A stretch of DNA of 10,545 nt. Origin: Tissierellaceae bacterium. GTDB lineage: Bacteria > Bacillota > Clostridia > Tissierellales > Tissierellaceae. The notes under the pieces are model-generated. The model was not told the DNA's origin. It saw only the letters and a program-made list of their open reading frames with translations, and did not search any database. Location of the stretch: positions 1 through 10,545 of the forward strand of contig JARICQ010000123.1 in NCBI GenBank assembly GCA_029264075.1, given 5' to 3'. Shown piece after piece: positions 1 to 5,699 of this stretch. How positions within the stretch are numbered: position 1 is the stretch's first letter; each line of letters begins with the position of its first letter. Position numbers and translations under genes: made by a program.

Positions 1-72
1 CTTCTCTAAGGCTTCTTGAACCATGCTTTTAGGATCACTACCATATATAATATAGAGCAAATCTTTATCCAT
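1..72 (-). CDS. 5' end of a gene cut by the window edge, possibly DUF362-like
   Basis: Only the first 24 codons are present. The ATG is at 72-70 on the minus strand, preceded by a clear AAAGGGGA Shine-Dalgarno about 6 nt upstream. The peptide begins MDKDLLYIIYGSDPK. A hydrophobic strand followed by YGSDPK and a helix resembles, from memory, the N-terminus of clostridial DUF362 proteins, which are often linked to iron-sulfur centres. Twenty-four residues cannot establish this. The gene is separated from its upstream neighbours by about 270 bp that contains a terminator hairpin, so it either has its own promoter or is controlled by attenuation (see the structured segment at 242-305). That a gene starts here is well supported; the family is a guess. 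Confidence 0.6.
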   Translation of the reverse strand, partial: MDKDLLYIIYGSDPKSMVQEALEK

Positions 73-126
73 AAAAATCCCCTTTCTAGAGCTAAAATTC
101 AGAGTAAATGATTTTTAAATTTAAAC

Positions 127-158
127 AAAACCAGTAGAGCCTAGGCCCTACTGGTTTT
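127..158 (-). terminator. Rho-independent terminator or attenuator hairpin
   Basis: An 11-bp perfect stem (127-137 with 148-158) extends, in the minus-strand RNA, by a G-U and two G-C pairs to a CUAG tetraloop. On the minus strand it is followed by TTTTGTTTAAATTT, so it reads best as a minus-strand terminator. It lies about 185 bp beyond the stop of the DIP1984-family gene and 55 bp before the ATG at 72. It could therefore end the upstream operon, end a small RNA, or act as an attenuator in the leader of the gene at 72-1. The other side also carries a TTTTT run followed by C, so weak plus-strand activity is possible. Confidence 0.75.
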
Positions 159-305
159 TCCCCTAACCCACCCTCACTTTAAAATATAAAATAGTATGTG
201 GTAGTAACAATAATTTGTAATTTGTACTATTGTAACAATTCTGGGCCTAAGTTGTAACAGTGGAGTTGAACCACAGACCTTGCCCCAAAGTCGCCATAGG
301 TTGAA
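128..305 (-). ncRNA. Candidate small RNA or cis-regulatory leader
   Basis: This fills the 73-343 gap between genes. A minus-strand TATACT (311-306) could act as a -10 box, with transcription starting near 302-299 and ending at the hairpin at 127-158, giving about 175-180 nt. Near its 5' end two adjacent hairpins are visible: 292-276 (GAC/GTC plus TT/AA around a GGGGC loop) and 274-260 (GTGG/CCAC with a 7-nt loop). They are flanked by a weak CCTA/TAGG pairing (300-297 with 249-246). The minus-strand segment 251-243 can pair over 9 bp, one of them G-U, with 148-140 inside the terminator stem, which would block that hairpin. I match it to no known riboswitch, T-box or 6S RNA. The rest of the gap is AT-rich with nothing else recognisable. 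Confidence 0.3.
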
Positions 306-311
306 AGTATA
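306..311 (-). promoter_or_regulatory. Possible -10 box for the candidate RNA
   Basis: TATACT on the minus strand matches the sigma-A -10 consensus at five of six positions. No good -35 hexamer sits 16-18 bp upstream; the closest 17-bp candidate is AGCTTT. It lies 33-38 bp beyond the stop of the DIP1984-family gene. It is supported mainly by its position just before the structured segment. Confidence 0.3.
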
Positions 312-343
312 CTCTCTTTTATATTTTTAAAGCTAACAACTTC

Positions 344-799
344 TTATATTAAATCTATATTCCAGTTTAAAGATTGTATCCTTGTATCCAATTCCCTAAA
401 TTCTTTTGATAATTTGTCTGCTTGATTTTGAAAAGCTTTTACATCTATAGTGCTGACATTTTTAATTTCAGCCCTAGAATATCTATCTTGTTTTTCACTA
501 GCTCTTTCAGCAGCATTAGCTAGTAGACTTCTACGAGCCATGATAGAGTCTCTTTCTACCAGAGCATCTGATAGCATCATATCATCATTGAAGGAAGTAT
601 TATTATTAGTTCTATTGATAGCCTTGATGATATAAGTTAATTCTTCTTGTAAAGACATAAACTCCTTCAGCAGTGTATCTGGATTTTCACTTGGTAGCTC
701 TCCTTCTTGGGTTAATACATTGTTATACAATCTGTTTCTTATTTGTTCCATTCTCTTTTGCAAATCTGCCCTTAAAATTAATGCCTCAGCTAATTTCAC
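344..799 (-). CDS. DIP1984 / septicolysin family protein
   Basis: This 151-residue, mostly helical and charged protein matches the DIP1984 family (also annotated septicolysin) along its whole length. Visible family signatures are the N-terminal MKLAEALILRADLQKR, INRTN at 61-65, LSDALVERD at 76-84, QDRYSRAEIK at 104-113 and ELDTRIQSLNW at 136-146. There is no signal peptide or membrane segment, so it is probably cytosolic. Its biochemical role is not established. The start is GTG at 799, chosen because TAGGAGGG lies 5-6 nt upstream and the family N-terminus begins there. It follows the flavin-protein gene after only 22 bp, so the two are very likely co-transcribed. No terminator lies immediately after the stop; the next hairpin is at 127-158. 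Confidence 0.9.
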   Translation of the reverse strand: MKLAEALILRADLQKRMEQIRNRLYNNVLTQEGELPSENPDTLLKEFMSLQEELTYIIKAINRTNNNTSFNDDMMLSDALVERDSIMARRSLLANAAERASEKQDRYSRAEIKNVSTIDVKAFQNQADKLSKEFRELDTRIQSLNWNIDLI

Positions 800-821
800 A
801 AAATCCCTCCTAAATTTAAGT

Positions 822-1334
822 CTATTTTGGACTCCATTCCATTACCTCTTGAAAACTACTTACATAGTAGTAGTTTGATATATCTACTAAAACTATTGCA
901 CTTGTCTCAGCACTTATAAATTCATCTAGGTAGCTGTGCTTGGCTACTAATACCTGAGACCATTTTTCTATTTCCTCTTTTTCTTTCAATATCCTCGCTA
1001 AACCCATGGAAGTGACTGCTGCTATATCATTTATACTTTTTTCATTGTTTGATCTATTATCTATCAATATTGAAATGTTCTCATTTTCTCTTATCATATC
1101 AAACTTTTTAGTGTCGATAGGAGTTGCAAAGACTAAGGTATTTAAGCCTTCATTACTGGCAAAGCTAATCAAACTAGTATAGCATTCATCTTCTCCTCCT
1201 GTGGCTAAAACGCCAAAGGACTCATTTTCTAAGATTTCTTTGATAAGGTCCTTTGCCTTATCTTTCTTCTGATTATCTAAAATATCATCCCTTTTAATAT
1301 CTATATATTGGGGCTTGTCGTAATCTTTTTTCAC
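822..1334 (-). CDS. Pyridoxamine 5'-phosphate oxidase family (FMN-binding split barrel) protein
   Basis: A 170-residue protein of the PNPOx-like split-barrel fold, which usually binds FMN and acts in oxidoreduction or flavin binding. The pattern is FGVLATGGEDECYTSLISFA at 40-59 (first two strands), LVFATPIDTKKFDMI at 67-81, where T71 and K76/K77 sit where the flavin phosphate is usually held, then SILIDNRS at 88-95. The C-terminal half (ITS-like VTSMGLARIL, 108-116) completes the barrel. Clostridial members of this size are of unknown substrate, and vitamin B6 oxidation should not be assumed. The start is GTG at 1334, with GGGAGG (1343-1348) 8 nt upstream; an overlapping ATG one base away is out of frame. 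It is divergent from the amylase and is the first gene of a pair with the DIP1984-family gene. Confidence 0.85.
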   Translation of the reverse strand: MKKDYDKPQYIDIKRDDILDNQKKDKAKDLIKEILENESFGVLATGGEDECYTSLISFASNEGLNTLVFATPIDTKKFDMIRENENISILIDNRSNNEKSINDIAAVTSMGLARILKEKEEIEKWSQVLVAKHSYLDEFISAETSAIVLVDISNYYYVSSFQEVMEWSPK

Positions 1335-1373
1335 ATTAACTTCCTCCCTACTCGCACATATTTCCTCTCAATT

Positions 1374-1379
1374 ACTATA
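1374..1379 (-). promoter_or_regulatory. Probable -10 box for the PNPOx-like operon
   Basis: TATAGT on the minus strand lies about 40 bp upstream of the GTG start, within TTAAAGGGTATAGTA. The -35 is poor: TTGATT is 19 bp away and GATTGT 17 bp away. A nearly identical 15-mer precedes the alcohol dehydrogenase gene (7306-7320), which supports a real promoter role. Confidence 0.4.
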
Positions 1380-1441
1380 CCCTTTAAAATCATCATACAA
1401 TCAATATATGATGAAAACAAGAGTTTAAATTATATAAACAA

Positions 1442-1450
1442 TGGTATAAT
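1442..1450 (+). promoter_or_regulatory. Extended -10 promoter of the amylase gene
   Basis: TGGTATAAT is a perfect TATAAT with an upstream TG, the extended -10 form that tolerates a poor -35. The 17-bp-spaced hexamer is only AGTTTA. The predicted start near 1457 leaves a leader of about 39 nt before the ATG at 1496. No operator-like palindrome or cre site is evident in the divergent region 1335-1495. Confidence 0.6.
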
Positions 1451-1495
1451 TAGACTATTAATATAAAAAATATAATGAAAATGGGGTAGATATAT

Positions 1496-2953
1496 ATGGT
1501 AAATGGTGTAATGTTTCAAGCATTTGAGTGGTATTTAGAAGATGATGGAAACTACTATAAAAATTTAATAAGTAAATTAGATGATTTGAAATCAATAGGT
1601 ATAACAGCCCTGTGGCTTCCTCCAGTCACTAAGGCAACAGGCACTAATGACCCTGGTTATGGAATTTATGATTTTTGGGATTTAGGTGAATTTGATCAGA
1701 AAGGTAGTATTAGAACAAAGTATGGAACAAAAGATGAATTAATAGAATTAATTAGTGAAATACACAAACGAGGAATGTATATTTATGCTGATGTAGTTTT
1801 AAACCACAAGGCAGGAGCTGATTATACAGAAAAATTTATGGTGGTTAAAGTTGATGAAGATGAAAGAACAAAAGTCATAAGTGATGAGTATGAAATTGAG
1901 GGATGGACAGGATTTGATTTTAAAAATAGAAAAAATAAGTACTCAGATTTTAAGTGGAACTATAATCTCTTCACAGCCACAGATTATGATAATGCAAATG
2001 ATCAGACAGGAATATTTAAAATTGTTGGTGAAAATAAAGGTTGGTCTTTAGGGGTTTCGAGCGAGAAGGGAAACTTTGATTATTTAATGTTTGCAAATAT
2101 TGATCATGCAAATCCTGAGGTTGTAGAAGAAATCAAGAAGTGGATTACTTGGCTAATTGAAAGTCTAGACCTGGATGGGATTAGATTTGATGCTTTAAAG
2201 CATATAGATAAAATGTTTTTAAAAGATATAGTTAATCATATAGAGGAAAACTCTAAAGAGGATTTTTATCTTCTAGGAGAGTATTGGATAAATGATCCAG
2301 ATACAAATGATAGCTTTTTAAAGGACTTAGATTATGACATAGATTTATTTGATGTTGGCTTGCATTTCAATTTGCACCAAGCTTCGATAGACGGAGATGC
2401 TTTTGATTTAAGAAAAATATTTAATAATAGTCTTGTTAAAATGCATCCAAATTTAGCTGTAAGCTTTGTCGATAACCATGACTCGCAGAAAGGACAATCC
2501 TTAGAATCCTATGTCGATGAGTGGTTTAAAGAAATAGCCTACGGCATTATTTTGTTGAGAAAAGATGGTTATCCATGCATTTTTTATGGTGACTATTATG
2601 GAACATTAGGAGAAAATCCATTTCCAGGTATTAAGGATAAAATAGATGCTTTAGCTAAAATAAGAATGAAATTTGCCTATGGAGATCAAGATGATTATTT
2701 TCAATCAGAAAACTGCATTGGTTGGATAAGGCATGGTACTGAAGAATATCCAAATAAATGTGCAGTAGTTATCTCCAATGGACCTATGAATACTATCTCG
2801 ATGTCAGTAGGAAAAGATCAAGCCAATAAAAAGTACTACGACTATACTGGTAATAATAAGGGTCAAGTGACTATAAATGAAGAGGGTTATGGTGATTTTA
2901 TGGTAAGTCCTGCTAGTATATCCGTTTGGCTTGAAGATGGTATTAAATTATAG
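1496..2953 (+). CDS. Cytoplasmic alpha-amylase, GH13 (subfamily 5-like)
   Basis: A 485-residue alpha-amylase of the GH13_5 type, which hydrolyses internal alpha-1,4 bonds of starch, glycogen or maltodextrins. The N-terminus FQAFEWY (7-13) is typical. The four conserved regions are present: DVVLNH at 99-104; DGIRFDALKH at 227-236 with nucleophile D232 and subsite K235/H236; GEYW at 261-264 with acid/base E262; FVDNHDS at 324-330 with D329. The B domain lies at about 105-205 and FYGDYYG at 363-369 leads towards the C-terminal beta domain. Length equals that of typical family members and there is no signal peptide, so it probably acts on intracellular glycogen or imported dextrins. The start is ATG with GGGGT 8 nt upstream. 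It stands alone and no clear terminator follows it. Confidence 0.95.
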   Translation: MVNGVMFQAFEWYLEDDGNYYKNLISKLDDLKSIGITALWLPPVTKATGTNDPGYGIYDFWDLGEFDQKGSIRTKYGTKDELIELISEIHKRGMYIYADVVLNHKAGADYTEKFMVVKVDEDERTKVISDEYEIEGWTGFDFKNRKNKYSDFKWNYNLFTATDYDNANDQTGIFKIVGENKGWSLGVSSEKGNFDYLMFANIDHANPEVVEEIKKWITWLIESLDLDGIRFDALKHIDKMFLKDIVNHIEENSKEDFYLLGEYWINDPDTNDSFLKDLDYDIDLFDVGLHFNLHQASIDGDAFDLRKIFNNSLVKMHPNLAVSFVDNHDSQKGQSLESYVDEWFKEIAYGIILLRKDGYPCIFYGDYYGTLGENPFPGIKDKIDALAKIRMKFAYGDQDDYFQSENCIGWIRHGTEEYPNKCAVVISNGPMNTISMSVGKDQANKKYYDYTGNNKGQVTINEEGYGDFMVSPASISVWLEDGIKL

Positions 2954-2995
2954 ATTAAAGATATTAGATAATAAAGGGTGAAAATACTTTTAAAT

Positions 2996-3011
2996 TTTGA
3001 CCTAGGTCAAA
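2996..3011 (+). promoter_or_regulatory. Perfect 16-bp palindromic operator, CRP/FNR-like
   Basis: TTTGACCTAGGTCAAA is a perfect 16-bp inverted repeat, read as TTGAC-N4-GTCAA, the half-site spacing of CRP/FNR-family boxes (FNR itself is TTGAT-N4-ATCAA). Its centre, 3003.5, is 41.5 bp upstream of the start predicted from the -10 box at 3033-3038, the classical class II activator position. It also contains TTGACC, which could itself be a -35 for TATAGA 17 bp downstream; then a bound protein would repress. That it is an operator is likely; the protein that binds it is inferred. Confidence 0.65.
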
Positions 3012-3029
3012 TCTTATTATATAGAGCTA

Positions 3030-3038
3030 TGCTAGAAT
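3030..3038 (+). promoter_or_regulatory. Extended -10 promoter of the metal cassette
   Basis: TGCTAGAAT has the TG extension and matches five of six -10 positions. A start near 3045 would leave a leader of about 42 nt before the ATG at 3087. It has no usable -35 hexamer (AATCTT at 17 bp), as expected for an activator-dependent promoter using the palindrome at 2996-3011. The alternative pair is TTGACC (2997-3002), 17 bp, TATAGA (3020-3025). Confidence 0.5.
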
Positions 3039-3086
3039 AAGATTAGAAGATAAGAAAACAAAAATTTTAAAGGAGAGAAAGATATT

Positions 3087-3380
3087 ATGGAAAAGTTTAA
3101 TGAAGTTAAAGAAAAATACACAGAGAGACTGGACCTCTATGTTCCAGTAGTAGATCGTGTACATGGGGAAGCTCATCCAGAGTTTCATGAAGTGCAGAGA
3201 CTATATCTTGAGATAAGTGGGAAAATGAAAAACGAAGGATCTGCCTTACCAGATTTAAGTGAAGAATTTAAAGAGTTGCGAAAAGTTACAGATAATTATA
3301 AGGTACCAGAAGATACATGTGAAAGCTATGAATCTGTATATCATATGCTAGCTGAATTAGATGAAGCTTATAATGTTTAA
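3087..3380 (+). CDS. Small protein resembling a reduced RIC/ScdA hemerythrin-like domain
   Basis: A 97-residue soluble, acidic, helical protein. VDRVHGEAHPEFHEVQ (23-37) closely resembles the VHGxxHPEL helix of the C-terminal di-iron domain of RIC proteins (ScdA, YtfE, DnrN), which repair iron-sulfur clusters after nitric oxide or oxidative damage. RKVTDNYKVPEDTC (65-78) followed by a YHMLAELDE helix matches the later 'lT.nY..PedaC' helices of the same domain. Most iron ligands appear missing: no N-terminal His, no HM.KEE helix, EEF (59-61) where EEH is expected, and the chain stops before the terminal H.H.ENN. It may therefore be a non-iron helical bundle, a partner protein or a divergent metal binder. 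ATG follows AAGGAGAG by about 10 nt. It is the first gene of the operon, 43 bp before the ATPase. The relationship is by motif recall, not alignment. Confidence 0.7.
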   Translation: MEKFNEVKEKYTERLDLYVPVVDRVHGEAHPEFHEVQRLYLEISGKMKNEGSALPDLSEEFKELRKVTDNYKVPEDTCESYESVYHMLAELDEAYNV

Positions 3381-3423
3381 TAATATAAAAGTAAAAATTC
3401 AAATAAAGAGGTGATAGACTAAT

Positions 3424-5277
3424 ATGCAAGGTTATATATTAAGAAGTAAAAATCAAATTACCCTAGTAGGTGGTATTTTAATAGCTATTGCCTTTATAAG
3501 TAAATGGACAATGGCTAATATGGAGGTCTTTAAATGGTCCTTAATAATTGCTTCTATTTTAGGACTAGCACCTATTGCTATCCAAGCTTATCAAGCCCTG
3601 AGGGTTAAGGTAGTTAGTATTGATGTATTGGTAACTATCGCAGTATTGGGAGCATTCTTGATTCAAAACTATGAAGAATCTGCAATCGTTACATTTTTAT
3701 TCTTATTTGGTGCTTTTTTAGAGCTAAGGACATTAAATCAAACTCGTTCTGCCATCAAAGAACTTACTGAGATGGCCCCAGAAAGTGCCTTTAAAGAAAT
3801 GGAAAATGGTGAATTTGAAGAAGTGGATGTTGAAGATGTAGATGAGGGAGATATACTTCTTGTAAAAACAGGTGCAAAAGTTCCAGTTGATGGAACAGTA
3901 TTGATTGGTGAAGGATATATAAATGAAGCAAGTATCACAGGTGAGTCTATAGGAGTGGAAAAGGAAAAAGACTCTAAAGTATTTGCAGGAACTATCTTGG
4001 AAAATGGAACTCTTCAAATATTTGCCGACCGTGTTGGAGAGGATACAACCTTTGGTAGGATTATTGAACTGGTAGAAGAAGCACAAGATTCAAAGTCAGA
4101 AGCTGAGCGTTTCATTGACCGTTTCTCAAAGTACTATACACCAGCTGTTCTTATTATGTCTTTTATAGTCTGGTTGTTTTCAAGAAATATTGAGCTTGCT
4201 ATTACTATACTAGTACTTGGGTGTCCTGGGGCATTAGTGATTGGTGTACCTGTATCTAATGTTGCTGGTATTGGAAATGGTGCAAGGCATGGTGTACTAC
4301 TAAAGGGCAGTGAAGTAATTCATGATTTTAGTAAGACGGATACAATTATATTTGATAAAACGGGAACATTGACTATAGGAAATCCAGAAGTTTCAGAAGT
4401 TAAATACTATACAGAAGATGTTGATGATTCATTAGTTTATCTGGCAAGTATTGAAAGAGAATCATCCCATCCACTAGCAAAGGCAGTCTTGAAAGAAATT
4501 GGTGAAACTGAAGTTTTACCAGTTGAAAACACAGAGGTAATCAAGGGTGGAGGAATTGTGGCCAATGTAGCTGGGCATAGAGTGGCTGTTGGCAATGTTC
4601 TCTTGATGGAAAAAGAAAATGTAGAACTGAGCAAAAAAGCTAGAGAAGATATAGAAGCCCTTGAAAAAAGTGGTAATTCACTCGTGTTGACTTCTGTCGA
4701 TGGAGACTTTAAGCTGATGATGGGAGTTAGGGATCAAATTCGCAAAGGTGCTAAGGAAGATCTTAGCAAGCTAAAAAGGCTAGGAATAAAAAACCTAATT
4801 ATGCTTTCAGGTGACAACCAAGGAACTGTTGATGTTGTAAGTCGTGAATTGGGATTAACTGAAGCATATGGAAATATGTTGCCAGAAGATAAGGCAGAAT
4901 ATGTTAAGAAACTCAAAAAAGAAGGTAAGATTGTAACCTTTGTTGGAGATGGTGTAAATGATAGTCCATCACTTGCACTAGCAGATATTGGCATAGCAAT
5001 GGGAAGTGGGACAGATGTAGCTATTGAAACATCAGACATTGTATTGATGAATTCAGACCTTAGCCGTCTTCCACATGCACTTGGTTTGACAAAATCAACT
5101 GCAAGAAATATGTTACAAAACATTGTAATAGCAGTAGGAGTTGTCTTGGTCTTGCTATTTAGTGTATTCTTTAGTGAATGGATGAATATGTCAATAGGTA
5201 TGCTGGTACACGAAGCTAGCATTTTAGTTGTTATCATCAATGGAATGAGACTAATGAGCTACAGGCTAAGAGTATAA
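3424..5277 (+). CDS. Heavy-metal P1B-type ATPase with CPG transmembrane motif
   Basis: A 617-residue P-type ATPase that should move a transition metal across the cytoplasmic (or an internal) membrane at the cost of ATP. Four N-terminal membrane helices (about 13-30, 37-57, 64-82, 86-103) precede the actuator domain with TGES at 172-175. Two helices (about 238-253 and 257-282) follow, then the phosphorylation site D311-KTGTLT, the P1B-specific HP at 349-350, GDGVND at 508-513 and two final helices. The metal-site helix reads CPG (267-269), not the usual CPC, CPH or SPC. The last helix carries HEAS (596-599), reminiscent of the HEGGT of P1B-4 or related groups. There is no N-terminal metal-binding domain; the gene 55 bp downstream may supply it in trans. 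Metal unknown: iron, zinc, cobalt or copper are all possible. ATG follows AGAGGTGAT by 8 nt. Confidence 0.92.
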   Translation: MQGYILRSKNQITLVGGILIAIAFISKWTMANMEVFKWSLIIASILGLAPIAIQAYQALRVKVVSIDVLVTIAVLGAFLIQNYEESAIVTFLFLFGAFLELRTLNQTRSAIKELTEMAPESAFKEMENGEFEEVDVEDVDEGDILLVKTGAKVPVDGTVLIGEGYINEASITGESIGVEKEKDSKVFAGTILENGTLQIFADRVGEDTTFGRIIELVEEAQDSKSEAERFIDRFSKYYTPAVLIMSFIVWLFSRNIELAITILVLGCPGALVIGVPVSNVAGIGNGARHGVLLKGSEVIHDFSKTDTIIFDKTGTLTIGNPEVSEVKYYTEDVDDSLVYLASIERESSHPLAKAVLKEIGETEVLPVENTEVIKGGGIVANVAGHRVAVGNVLLMEKENVELSKKAREDIEALEKSGNSLVLTSVDGDFKLMMGVRDQIRKGAKEDLSKLKRLGIKNLIMLSGDNQGTVDVVSRELGLTEAYGNMLPEDKAEYVKKLKKEGKIVTFVGDGVNDSPSLALADIGIAMGSGTDVAIETSDIVLMNSDLSRLPHALGLTKSTARNMLQNIVIAVGVVLVLLFSVFFSEWMNMSIGMLVHEASILVVIINGMRLMSYRLRV

Positions 5278-5332
5278 TAATCAAAGTAAAATTAATAATG
5301 AAATAAAACTTAAAGGAAAGGATGAATATAAT

Positions 5333-5560
5333 ATGAAATCAGCAACTATAAACTTAGAAACTTTAACATGTCCATCATGTATGCTCAAAATTGAAGGTGC
5401 AATGAAGGGCTTGGATGGAATTGAACAAGACACAGTTAATGTATCTTTCAATTCAAGCAGATTGAGATTTGACTTCGATGAAGATAAGATTTCAATTGAA
5501 GAAGTAGAAAAGGCAATTACTAGGGTAGGATATGAAGTTAAAAAATCTAGAGTAAAGTAA
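5333..5560 (+). CDS. Stand-alone heavy-metal-associated (HMA) domain protein
   Basis: A 75-residue ferredoxin-like HMA domain of the CopZ/Atx1 type that binds a soft metal ion in the cytosol and could pass it to the ATPase encoded just upstream. The motif is TCPSCMLKIE, with C13 and C16 as ligands; GxxCxxC families usually have MxCxxC, so the residue before the first Cys is Thr here rather than Met-x. A second half ending in VGYEV (66-70) matches the usual end of the fold. Last gene of the three-gene cassette, followed within 30 bp by a strong terminator. CopZ-like copper binding is common for the family, but with a CPG-type ATPase partner the metal is open. Confidence 0.88.
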   Translation: MKSATINLETLTCPSCMLKIEGAMKGLDGIEQDTVNVSFNSSRLRFDFDEDKISIEEVEKAITRVGYEVKKSRVK

Positions 5561-5585
5561 GCTAGCAAGAAGATTAAAATGCAAT

Positions 5586-5627
5586 AAATGCTCCGCCTAA
5601 CAGATTGATCTGCTAGGCGGAGCATTT
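5586..5627 (+). terminator. Strong bidirectional terminator between convergent genes
   Basis: A perfect 14-bp stem (5586-5599 with 5614-5627) continues after one mismatch into a 4-bp CAGA/TCTG stem with a TTGA loop. TTTTG follows on the plus strand. It lies 25 bp after the HMA gene and about 70 bp after the stop of the minus-strand phospholipase D gene, so it probably serves both. Confidence 0.9.
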
Positions 5628-5699
5628 TGTCATTAATAGATTAAGATCTTTAAAAATAAAACTATATGATAAGAATTATTTTTTATGTTAAAATAGTAT

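Noticed and set aside
256..281. tRNA-like T-arm on the minus strand (AGGTC, then GTGG-TTCAACT-CCAC)
   Set aside because: The T-arm has only four pairs, no matching anticodon arm or 7-bp acceptor stem can be formed with the flanks, and there is no CCA-like end. It is better explained as one hairpin of the structured segment.
1380..1382. GGGTAT-like sequences here (minus strand) and at 7311 suggesting sigma-B promoters
   Set aside because: No GTTTAA-like -35 lies 12-15 bp upstream at either site, and sigma-B is not typical of anaerobic Clostridia. Ordinary TATAAT/TATAGT -10 boxes explain them.
2954..2995. Terminator for the amylase gene
   Set aside because: Only a 4-bp AAAG/CTTT pairing before a T-rich stretch is visible, too weak to call. 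Read-through into the cassette cannot be excluded.
3733..4086. Minus-strand open frames inside the P-type ATPase gene, and similar antisense frames elsewhere
   Set aside because: They are fully covered by a well-supported gene, have no start signals, and their translations show only the low-complexity look of antisense of AT-rich coding DNA.
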